A DNA stretch of 64,000 nucleotides, from the NCBI GenBank assembly GCA_023212725.1, contig JALBYF010000040.1, forward strand, positions 1 through 64,000, in the 5' to 3' direction. The notes under the pieces were generated by a model. The model made no database searches. It saw only the letters and a list, made by a program, of their open reading frames with translations, and was not told the origin of the DNA. The translations under genes were made by a program, and so were the position numbers. Positions 1 through 10,800 of the stretch are shown one piece after another. The stretch comes from Tranzscheliella williamsii (Eukaryota; Basidiomycota; Ustilaginomycetes; Ustilaginales; Ustilaginaceae). The first letter of the stretch is position 1, and the number at the start of each line of letters is the position of its first letter.

Positions 1-33
1 GGTGGTGGGGGGGGTGGGGGGGGTGGGGGGGGT

Positions 34-66
<33 letters not shown>

Positions 67-92
67 GGGGGGGGTGGGGGGGGGGGGGAGCT
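1..92. repeat. G-rich (C-rich on coding strand) low-complexity tract
   Basis: Nearly pure G on the plus strand. Its left part has a 9-nt period (GGTGGGGGG, T at positions 6, 15, 24, 33), followed by a long G run. Read on the minus strand it encodes a Pro/Thr-rich tail of the MCMBP-like protein, just after the point where MCMBP normally ends. It could be a genuine minisatellite or a poorly resolved assembly edge. Confidence 0.8.
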
Positions 93-2895
93 GGTGTGGG
101 TGGAGCGCGGCGGCGCGGGCGGCACGCGTGGCGTCGAGGCGGAGCGCGCGGGCCCAGTGGTTGGGGGTGAGGCGGGGGTGGGCGTGGGAGAGGGCGAGGA
201 GGCGGACGAGGGCGATGCGGCGCAGGAGGTCTTCCTGGCCGAGGGGATCGCGGGGCGGGGGTTGCTGGGAGGGTGTGGTCTGTTCGCGGCGGCGCTCGTT
301 GACAAAGTCCTGCTGGATGTGCTGACTGACGCTTTCGGGGATCTCGAACGCCCGCGCGGTCGCCAGGCTGCGTGCGTCCAGGAGGCTGCGCCGCCACCGC
401 GCCAGCGTCGCCGCTGGTATCGCGGGTGTTGTGACCGCGTACAGATCCGCCCCGTCCGCCTCGACGGGACACTGCACATCAAACGGCAGAAAGCTCCTGC
501 CCTGGCTCAGCACCACCGCGTTCAGGTCGGCATCGAACTCGAACTCGGAGTAGGGAAACGCATAGGCGAGCTTGTGCGCCTCGAGCAGCTTCGCCAGCGC
601 GCGTACGTTGCGGACGCCGTGCTCCTGCAGCTCGCCCTCGCGCATGCCTCCCTCGTTGACTACCACCGTCGCCCCGTCCGGCAGCTGCAACAGGCCCGCT
701 TCCAGCCCAGCGCCCCCGCCCGAACTGCGTGGAAACAGCGCCCTACTCGCATCGTTCAGCGTAGCCAAGTCCATCGGCACTTCGACCACGCACGGCAGCA
801 GCTCCGACAGCCGCCGCGACAGCTCCGTCTGCGCCGACCCGCCAGCATCGTTACGCGGCGGCGGAAAGTTGGACAAATTCAGAGTAAGCGCACCCAGGCA
901 GAGGCCAGCGCGACGGGCATGGATGCGCGCGATGACGGCTAGCAGGACGAATTCCGCAGCCACGTTATCGCCGCCGAGCGCCCCAGCCAGGTACTCGATG
1001 ATCGCGGCCCTTTCCGCGTCGTCCGACAGAGCGTTGCCAGTAGAGTCCAGCGCGGAGTGGGGCGAGAGGCAGTTGAGGTCGGCAGCATCAGCAAAGAGGA
1101 CATGGATGCAGGGCACCTCGGGCCGCGTAGCCGCTGCATCGGGTGCGCTAGCTGCACCGATGTCCTGCCACTCGGCGTGAGGCAAGCTGGCGGTATCCAG
1201 AATGCCGACCACCTCGACCAGCTCGGCCGTCTTGAACTTTTCCGCTGCTTCGAGATCGTACAACTTGACAAGCGTGCCGACGTGGTTCTGCTCGCGCAGA
1301 GGCGCTTTCTGGGGGTAAGCAACATCAACAGGCGGGGAAGATGGCGCATGGTTGCTCGAAGGCGCCGTCGCTCCTTGCCGGACGTCGCTTCGAAGCTCCG
1401 CCAATGCGGCCTCGGGGCCTACCTCGAGCTCACGCCGCATGGCATTCATCGCTTCTTCCCTGGTCTTCGGACGATGACCGAAGCAGTCGGTGCCCACACG
1501 GACATTGTCGCTGCCCGCCATGATGGCAACGTCCATGTCGGCCGACATGCCCATGCTGAGCTCCAGCCCGCCCTCTGGGTCGTCTGAGTCGAGAAGCGTG
1601 CCGTACGCCTCCTGTATAGGAGACTCGGAACGGTTCTTGAGCTTATCGCTGGCACGAAGCAGATGCACGAGGTTTTGCCTGGTGGTAATCAGCTTCTCAA
1701 AGTCCGGATTGGCCCTGATAACCTCGTCCACGCTCTGGTGCTCTTCTACGCTGGCGCTCGAGCTGTTGGCAGCGGCACCGATCGTCATAAGGCCTCGGAA
1801 TCGCAGCTGTGGACAGTTGTTGATGACATGCAGAGCGAGCTCCAGCAAAGCACCGTCTTGCCCGTCGTCGGATGAGAGGACCGGGGGAAGACCGCTCTTT
1901 GCCTCTTCGCCGCTAGTATTGACTTGGAGATAGACCTGCAGCGGCTCGTCACGCTTGGCGGCGTCCGGTGAGGCGAGAGCCTTCTGGAGAACATTGGCTG
2001 CCTTGACCGAGTCGAGCGTCTCCAGCAAATACAGGTTCGGGATCGATGCGAGCAGCTTGCCCTTGTTGCTCTGCAGACCGCCGACAAAGTGCCATTTGAT
2101 CTCTCTGGGCAACACCTTGGCCTTGTCGACCAGCTCCTGAACATAATTCTCGCCGAAATGGACCTGTCTCGCCTGCAGATGGGCGGCAAGGATGGAAGAG
2201 GGAGGATGAAGCTTCGAGATAGCGACCAGCCGCGGTTCTTTGCCGGTAGAGCCTATCGACTTTGCTTTGGCAACAGCCTGTTTCAGCCGTTCTCGCACCT
2301 CCTGGACCTTTTTTGGGGCCGCAGACTCCTGCAGCGAGATGCTAGAGACACCCTCTGTCAGCTGCGAGACAGAGGCGGAGGAAGGTTCCGTCGCGGACGA
2401 CGCATTTTCGGCAGAAGACGATTCAAGCAGCTGTTGGGAAGCCCAAGCGGTCTGGCCGGGAGTGGAGACCATGTACATGACCGTCCTTTCCGCAAGATTG
2501 TGGTTGGAGGGGACCTCGTCTGTTGGCTCCTCATCGTGTTGGCTGGCAAAGCGTGCTTCGCCGCCAAAAAGCCCAGAGTGGGATGTGGAGCCGCTCTGGT
2601 GATTGGCTAGAAAAACCTCGGTGCCCAGACCAGTGTCTTGTATCATACCACGGAAGCGCACAAGTTTAGAGGCAGTCGAGGGCCCAGCTGCGCTCGAAAG
2701 GAGAGACGGAAGGCTGGCGACGGTAATCTTGGGGATCTTGGACATAGCATCCTCATTAGCAAATGTAGAACGGAAGCGAGCTTCGACCAGCTTGACGATC
2801 GAAGATGACGACTTATCTTCAGCTGCATGATAGATCTCCTGGACGATGTCGAGCGGCTTTGTGAGCGCGCGAGTGAATTCGGTGTCGGGCACCAT
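1..2895 (-). CDS. MCM-binding protein (MCMBP) with an internal YggS/PLPBP domain; 3' end outside window
   Basis: One uninterrupted minus-strand frame of 965 codons runs from the ATG at 2895 off the left edge without a stop. Residues 1-150 resemble the MCMBP N-terminus: a 'PLDIVQ' start, VRFRGMIQD near residue 80, and a 'VMYMVSTPGQTAWA' stretch near 140. Residues about 200-485 are a full YggS/PLPBP fold: VAISKLHP with the PLP-binding lysine at K228, FGENYVQE, WHFVGGLQSNKGK, VNTSGEEAKSG, LSMGMSAD and VRVGTDCFG. From about 535 MCMBP resumes (VGTLVKLYD, VPCIHVLFAD, AAEFVLLAVIARIHARR near 645) and continues to its usual end. MCMBP binds Mcm3-7 and helps unload or assemble MCM in the nucleus; YggS proteins bind PLP and buffer free B6 vitamers. 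The insertion sits exactly where MCMBP normally has a disordered linker. No splice sites are needed. Domain identities are strong; joint function is unknown. Confidence 0.85.
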
Positions 2896-3332
2896 GCTTG
2901 TAGCTGTAGTGTTAAACAGCCGCGTCGACCGACGTTGCCTGGAAGAAAGATAACCGAAGAGCGTGTATCCACGTTGGAGACGAAAAGACAAAGCAGCTAG
3001 AGATTGACTCGAAGCTGTGGGCATACCTCACCCAAAGAGAGGTGGCCTTCGAACAGCAGATGTAGGAGTATGACCGACACGGACCTGACGCTGAGGCGAG
3101 CTGATAGGGTAGAGGGCTGTGGTAGAGAAGAAAGACATTTCGTGGTGACAAGCTGATGGTGATGGTGAATCCACGGCGTTCATATGAATTAAAATTGACT
3201 GGGATGTTAGATTTGGTACCATGCAGTCGTGCAGGTTGTATTCATCTTCTCCACATCTTCACATCTGTTGAATTCAGATGCTGAGCTGGATTGTATTCGT
3301 ACCTGTATGCACCCAACACGCCGCCCTTCTTC
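2896..3332. promoter_or_regulatory. Shared divergent promoter between the two fusion genes
   Basis: A 437-nt spacer separates two divergent ATGs (2895 minus, 3333 plus; 542 nt if the plus gene starts at 3438). It is less GC-rich than its flanks. No convincing TATA box or tRNA/ncRNA signature was seen. The arrangement suggests co-regulation of the two genes. Confidence 0.5.
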
Positions 3333-6300
3333 ATGTCGGCTTTGGTGCTTGACGGCTTGCCATCCCTCCTCGATCTCTCCTCAACACCATCACCAACCAC
3401 CATCGCGGGTAGAGGGACCAGCGCCCGGGTAGGGAATATGGCGAGCTCGGATGACGGCTTCACGCTGCTGGAAAGTGGCACCACCCGCTTCCACTTCCAG
3501 CTCGCAAAGGCACTTGAGGATGCTTCCTCCAACGTAGAACGCGACCGCATAGTGCTGGCTACCCTCCATCAAGCCAAAGCCAAGCTGGTCAAGCTCGCCT
3601 CCTCGTCTGATCCCGCAAAGCTCGCCGCCATTCTCGTCACTGTGCTTCACTGTGCGCAGCACTACCCACACTCTGGTCCGCTCAGCACAAGGCTTGACCT
3701 ACATTTCGCCCTCGTACCTACCCTCCAGCTGCTCAGTTCGGCGACCAAATGGAAGCATCTCATCGTGGCGTCACAACTTCTGAAGCTCCTTCTACCTCCG
3801 CCTCGTCTCAACGCCGGCACAGCGGCTGACTCCTTACCTGATCATCTCGTCGATGCTGACAGTGAAGCCTCCACATCGAGCTCAACCGCTTCTCGGCCCA
3901 CGCCGTCCATAGCTGGACGTGAGGATCTGTCACACGAAGACCCCACTTCGATAATGCTCGTCAACACCTTTAGGCAGCATCTTGTCGATGCTGATGATGG
4001 CTCTTCGGGATCGCGGCTAAAGCGTCAGCAGCGCTCCCGCTCTCGCTCCCAGTCTCGACCCCGCTCTCCCGGCAATTCGTCTGCGTCCATTGCAGCCAGC
4101 TGGCGGGCTTCCTTGTCGCTCCTCTCCCTTACTGCTGCGACGCCGTCTGGCCCTATCGTGCTCTCTGCCCTCGCTGCGCCCCTGCTCAACCTGACCCGAC
4201 ATCCAGACGCCCAGATCCGAAGGCAAGCTCTCAATGCCATGCTCCGGTGTTCGGACGACGAGGTGTCCGACAAGCCAGCTGCGTCGAATCAGCTGCTAGA
4301 TGCTGCCCTTACTGTTGCACGTTTGATGCTGGCATCTCCGTATGCTTTCAGCGCCGGAGCGACTCTGGACGAGCAGAACGGCATGGTGTTGGCCGAGATG
4401 GAGAAACGCGTCGACCCGGATCCGTCGGTCCTGCGCGCTTGTCTCCGCGTCATCGACCGGTGCAGGGAGACCGGCTTCGTACCGGCGCAGGCGGCCGCCT
4501 GCCATGCGGTGGAGATCCTGCAAGCAACCCGGTGGGCGCCCCACCATCTAGACATGTCCGCATTGCAACACAAGGTGCACGATACCGTCTATATCCGCAC
4601 AGAGGCTCTGCGTGCTCGGGCTGCCGCCAAACAACGAGACACGCTAGAGAACCACTACGACTACCACGGATTATACTGTCCCTGGCTTGTGGTTTCGACA
4701 TTGGATCTTCTACAGTCTTGCATTGCCGATATGAATAGCTCCTCGAGCCTGCCCGATGCTTCGACGCAGGAGCTGATCGTGCTGTGCCTCCGCATCTACA
4801 ACACCGCCTGCAGAGGCAAAGCGGCTGCGCTGGCGGTGTGTGTATCTGCAGCTCGCTGCCTTGGCTCGCTCTACGCTTCCTCGTCGACGACGCTTCAGCA
4901 CGGCCGGACGGATGGCGAAGCCAAAGCACTGTGGTCCAGTCTTGTAGACCATCTCCGGGCGCAGCTTGCCAGCTCGAACGCCAACCGGAAGGTGGCTGCG
5001 CTGTCGCTGCTCGAGGCCCTCCTCCCAACACAATGGGCAGGCTCGGCAGAAGGGTTGCGGGACTCGATCTTCCAGCTCTCTGACACTGAAATGGCCAGCC
5101 TGATGGGCTCCTTGAGCGACAAGGACGATACAGTGCGCAAGCAAGCGCTACGTTTGCTGCACAGCGTGGATCCCAGCCTTCTTGCGCTCCATCAAAAACA
5201 GCTCAGGGATGCGCTTGCCGCAAGCTCGGGGCCGGACACGGCGGAACGTTCGAGGTCCAAAGCAGAGGAAGCAACGCGACTGCACATGGCACGCGTCCTC
5301 GTGGAAACGGCGGCCCTCGCTGTTCAGGTCAGCCATCCGCCATCACCTAGCTCAGGAGCAGCAGTGCAGGGTTTGCTGCAGGCCGTGCAGCTGGCCGCTT
5401 CCTCGCGAGCTCTGCCGGCTGATCCACTTCGTGGAGAGGCGCACCAGAGCTGGCTATTGTCGTCCTTCGCTTCGCTGCCCGCGCTACTCCGACTCGACTG
5501 TCTCGTGCAGCTGTTGCCCCCCAGACAGCCGACTCAGCCGACCATCCAGGATAGATGGATCCTTGCTCTGCTCTGCGACCTCGAGCTGGCTGCCTTTTCT
5601 TCTCCAGACCAAGTGTCTCGTCTGGTGGAAGCGACAGGCGACAGCTTTGTCCCCTCTCTCTCGGCCCTACTCGTTCAGAGCGGCGGTGACGACCTGTCCG
5701 TGCAAGAAGCGAGTCTTGCCGTCATCGCACGGCTGGCCTCGCAATCCGCATTGGCCGGCGGGTTCAGCGCCTCTTCGCAGGTCGGCCTGGACAGCTTGTG
5801 CTCCGTGCTAGGAAAGTTCAGCACCCAGTCTACGACCGCTGCCGTGGCCCTAGAATGTCGCAACTTGCTGCAGCTGTGTCGGTCGCTAGCCTCCGTTGCG
5901 GGCACCGGTGGTCCTGACGCGGCGCTCGTTGGCAAGGTGCAGCGGTTAGCGGCTCCGTTCCAGACTCTGCAGGATATGGTCAGGACCTTGTTGGTGTTAG
6001 ACCAAGAAGACGCAGCGCCGGACAGTGCCGGTCTAGTCGCCGGAGCTCGTAGTGCAAGTGAAGGTAAGTCCATCGCGACCCGATTTTCGAAATCTGGTGG
6101 GCTTTGCATGCGCTGCCGTCCTCTCCAAGTTGCCCTACTGACATCAGCGCCATCTCCTTTGGCCGGCAGCTTCCACCTTTGATCTCCTAGGCAGCCAAAG
6201 CCCGTTACGGAATATCCTTTCTAGCCTAGTGCACTCCGCGAGCGACAGGCCTGTTGGGAGGCGTACGGCGGACCCACTCCCTGCCTCGTTGCTGCAATCG

Positions 6301-7746
6301 TCACAGCTGCTCACCGACAGCACAGCAACGCTGCGATCAGCGTCGCAAGTGAAGCCCAGCCGCCAGAGGCACGGCTCCGCAACGTCGAACAACTTGTGGG
6401 AACAGGGTGCAGATCACCGCACATCGGCGATCCCTACCGAGGACAAGCGCAACCGCGACAGGCGGATCGCCCAAACCATGTCCGACTCGATCGCCAAGCT
6501 CGTGCTTGGATCGGAGGCGCGTGGCCCTGCAGACAGTGCACAGGAATCTTCGGATAACGAGGTGATCTTCTCGGCCTCATCTTCGGCGCTGCTTGCCAGC
6601 GACGACAGTGTGGAGCTGGTCCACGAGGTGGCCGACCCCGGGCGTCTGCTCAGTGCGAGCCCAACGACACCCGGCCACGTCCCCACGCTGATGGACCTCG
6701 TCCACCAGTGCCACAATTACGACCCGTGGCTGGATCCAGACCTTACGCCCTTCGTGATGGATGGTACGCAGATCGGCTTTTTGCCGGCGCGTGTCGTCTC
6801 GGCCTGCTTGGCTGACGCAGCCGAGCAGCAACAGGCGGGCCGGCCGGCGGTCCTGCGCAGGATCAAGTTTGCTTTCCTGCAGCATGGCGCTGAGCGATTG
6901 GGCAGGCAGGAGCGGATCACAGAGGCGATCGCCTTCAGTCAGCACCTTGCCACGGCTGAGCAGCGGACCGAGGCGATTAACGCGCTTGCGCAGCGGTGGC
7001 GCGCAGCACGGCTGTTTCCAGATCCGCTCGACGGGTGGCGCGATGAGCTGTATGCGGTGTACGGGCGCAACGCGGCGCCGGGGACGCGCAATGCGGTCGG
7101 CTTCCGCCTCGAGCGTGCGGCGTGTGCGCTGTTCGGCTTGGCCACCTTCGGCGTCCATCTGACGGCGTACACGCACGACGCCGCCGGCGCGCTCCGCGTG
7201 TGGGTCCCCCAGCGCAGCCACACCAAGTCCACCTGGCCCGGCTACCTGGACAACTCGGTTGCCGGCGGCATCGTCGCCGGCGACCTACCCATGCCCAGCA
7301 TCATCCGCGAGTGCGAAGAAGAGGCCTCCCTCCCCCCCGCCACCGTCCAGGCCCACATCCGCCAGACCGGCGTCCTCACCTACTGCTACCGCACCCCGGC
7401 CGGCTACATCCAGCCCGAGGTCGAATACGTCTACGACCTCCCTCTGCCCGCGGACATCCACCTCACTCCCCAGGATGGCGAGGTGGACCACTTCGACCTC
7501 CTCTCGCTCGACCAGATCGACTCCCTCATGCGCCAGCGTCGCTTCAAGCCCAACTGCGTCCTCGGTAAGCCTTGTTCCCGCCTCTCGCTCTCCTGCTCTG
7601 CTGCAGAATCCTGACTCTCTTCCGTCCGACCCGCAGTCATGCTCGACTTCCTTATCCGCCACGGCCACATCACCGCCGACTCGGAGCCCCAGTACGCCCA
7701 GATCGTCGCACAGATCCACACCGACCTGCGCTTGCCCGGTCCGTAG
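3333..7746 (+). CDS. Adaptin-like HEAT-repeat protein fused to a DUF4743 Nudix hydrolase
   Basis: Join of 3333-6063, 6170-7564 and 7637-7746 (1411 aa). ATG 3438 (1376 aa) has the better Kozak context and may be the true start. Exon 1 encodes alpha-helical HEAT-type repeats resembling the trunk of a large adaptin subunit, AP-4 epsilon-like: the 'YDYHGLYCPWL' stretch matches the conserved NYHxxPAPWL region, and 'DPDPSVLRACLRVI' also fits. Intron 1 (6064-6169) has GTAAGT, a CTACTGAC branch site at 6135-6142 and a CAG acceptor, and joins phase 1 to phase 1 with no stop. After a hinge-like segment, residues from about 1080 form a DUF4743 Nudix enzyme (relatives: S. cerevisiae YJR142W, N-terminus of S. 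pombe Tnr3). Its Nudix box GGIVAGD..RECEEEASL is near 1274, with Asp for the usual Glu at one position. Known members hydrolyse oxidised thiamine diphosphate. The ear domain expected of an adaptin is absent. The Nudix call is firm; the adaptin subtype is tentative. Confidence 0.75.
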
Positions 7747-7899
7747 TCGTGCACTTCCACAGCCGTGCCCTTGCACTCGTAGATCGGAGCTGCGGCTCGC
7801 GCCTAACCTATGCTTTTATCTGGCCACATCGAGAGCTACATCCGCTCGCTCTGGGGTGTTGTAATATATGGTAACTGACTGCGATCCTTCTATGTTCGA

Positions 7900-10800
7900 C
7901 TACTGGCGTGGCACGAATGATGGTGCGGCCGCCGAAAGGGACGGGTCCGCGCTAGGTTTGGGTGGCAGTAGATGTGACGACGCGGCGGGCTCGGGCGCAG
8001 AAGCAGAAGGAGCGGCTGGCGCAGAGGTGGAGTCTTGTGCACCGTTCTCGGGCGTCCGAGTGCTTTGTGTGGCGGCCTTGCTCGGCTTGGCGCCTGATTT
8101 TCCGCCAGGCCGGGCACCTGCCGGCGCGTCGCCACGAGCCGGCCTAGGGCCACCCTTGCCCTTTGGTGGCGCTGGAGACGGAGCTGTCGAACTGCCCTGT
8201 CTCGGTGGTAGCTGCGGCTGTTGCGGCTTCTTGCCCTTGCCCTTGTTGGCGTTTTTGGCGGTTTGGCCCGCGCCCTTGCTCTGCTGCTGGACACGCTTCG
8301 ACTCCTCGGCAAACCACTTTTCGAACTCTTCTGCCTGCTTCTGCTCCTCCCTTCGCCGCTCCTCCGCACGGCGCTCCTCCTCCTGGATGTCGAGGAAACT
8401 CCGCTTTGCAGCCGCGGCCAACCGCAGCTGCTCCTGCTTATGCTCGATTGCCAGGCGCTGCTGCTCCTGGATCTGCGCAAACGTGAGCTGCGCCGACGAA
8501 CTGGGCAGCCGTGTACCGCCAGCAGGTTCTTCATCGGGTTGCGCGACAAGTTGTTCCGTCGTTCCAGCTGATGACGCCGTACGCGAAAGAGACGGTGTAC
8601 CAAGCGGTCGACCGGGCGCGGCAGTGGCCACGTTACCAGAGGCCAAAGAGCGCTCAAGATTCGACGAGCTGGATCCCCGCTCCGATCGAGACGAGGACGC
8701 CTCTGGCGGCCGTCTTGCAGGGTTCTGTGTGCTGACAAATAGGGAAGGCGAAGTGCCGAATAGGTTGCTAGCGGGGGGCTGGGGCACCGAAGGGGTAGAC
8801 CATGCCACTTCGCTGCTGACGCGCCTCGGCACAGGCTTCGAACCCAGCCTGGTTGGCGTGTATGTCGGGCCCATGAAGCCCACGCCATTGCTGCTGTTCA
8901 TCTCCGCCACCGGCTTTTGCTGGTCAGTGGTCTGTACGGATACAGCCGATGGGCGCCGGCTGGCCGAGACAGAGGTGGGGGTAGCAGGGGAACCGGCTTC
9001 TCGACTTTCAGTGAAATTAGTGGTAGCTGTGGCAGCTGCCTTGAGGCTCCAGGGTGACGAGGCGCGCGCGCCGTCCGGCGGGGAAGTGCCTACCTTCCAC
9101 GGCGAGGCGGTACTGACACTGCGGACTTTGGACGTTTGGGAAGCAGCAATAGCGGAAGCCTCGGCGTGTTGCTGCTGTTGGCGCTTTCTCTCTTTCTGGG
9201 ACATACGGGCATTGATGGGTGAAATTTCAAAGCCAGAAGTCGCCAAGCGAGGGACAGGTGTTGAAGTGCCAGAGCCCGTAGGTGTGTTTGTGCTCGGGAA
9301 ACGCGACATTGCCTGTGACGGCTGCTGCTGTTGCTGCTGCTGCTCTCGAGCCATAATGCTACGAAGATCGCTGGGAGCGTCTGCCGCTCGCAGCGCGGGC
9401 GACATCGAGACGTTTGGGGTGGACTGCCTCTCCGCCTCGACGGTTCTCGATTTCCAGGGCTTTGACGTGTTGGCCTTCTCTACGGCATCATCTAGGCTGA
9501 GCTGTGCCACCTGGGGCAGGGCGGCCCACGGCGAGGCAGCATTCGAATCCCGTATTCTGCGAGGTGTCGAACCATCCTCCTCGTCCATAGAGAAGACTTC
9601 GGATGTATCATCAACAGCTGACGAAGATCTCCCTTGGCCACTGATGCCGACCGGTCGAAATTCCGGACTGGCGGGGGAAGAAGTGCCATATCGACCGCTA
9701 GCCAGCCTACGGCCATGATCAGATGCGTTCAGGGTCGGCGAACGCACGTTACCACTTCCAACGCCCTTCCTGGAACGTATCTTGTGAGCGATGAGATGCA
9801 GGCTTGGAGGCGGAAGATCGAGATCCTCGTGATATTCGCGATGCTTTACCATCAAAGCTGCAATGCGATCACTGGCGATGCCCCGTCGACATTTTTCATC
9901 TTGCTTTTGACGGACGTACAGCGTCAGACCACGAAGTATAGCGTAGTCCAACTCGTTTAGCATACCGCCCTCGAGCAGGGTCTCCATATTCTTAGTGCAG
10001 TAGTTCATCGTAAGCTCCTTCAACTGATCGGCGTTGTAGAACTCCGCCTCTGTCATCACCGCGCCCACTGTGTGGGCAAGGATACGCTTCCTGAGTAGGG
10101 AGCTTGTAACAAGCTTGAGTTTGTCAAGGAGCAGCTCATTCGACGCCGCCATTACCTCAACGAGAAAGTCCATGTATTGTTCCAACGAGCGGTCGGTATC
10201 GCAGCCGCGGAAGAGAGCCTCGCCCCTATCTGTGTAGAGATGCAGCAGAACGATCCGCGCCACCTCCCAGCGAAGATGGCTCATATCTAAAGAGATAATA
10301 TTGTCTTTACCCCATCGGTCCTCGGTCCAATGCGGCTGAAATAGCGCAGCAAAGAATGGAGACCTGCGGAGAAATGTCGAATGGGCTGGCACAGTCCTGT
10401 CCTGAAACTGAAGGATCACATCATGAAAGTCGGTGTTATCACCGTCGTCCACATCAACATATGAGGCGAAAAAGGTGGCCATGTCGTCGCGAAGAGTAGA
10501 AACTGGCTGACGCGGTATGTTGGCCGTCACGCATGTGGTCAAGGCCGGTAATTTAAGAGTGTCCGCCAAGATGGCCAGTTCCGCTTGAACCTGGGCGCGG
10601 TCAATTTTCGCTGCTTTGAGTTCCTTGTCGATAGCGAGACCGACGCTTGGTACCCAGATGGGTGGTAGATCGTCGGAGTAAATATAGTGGAGGAAGAAGA
10701 GCGAGGAAGCGAAGCTGCAGTGCGAAAGGGTCAATGTCGTGACGCGTTCATTGACAGCCGCGATCTTGATACCAGAGGGAAGCTTCCGCTTGTTGGCAGG

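Noticed and set aside
7868..9718. 616-aa plus-strand frame
   Set aside because: Antisense to the IBtk-like C-terminus; Cys/Ser-rich composition with no domain, a by-product of GC-rich codons.
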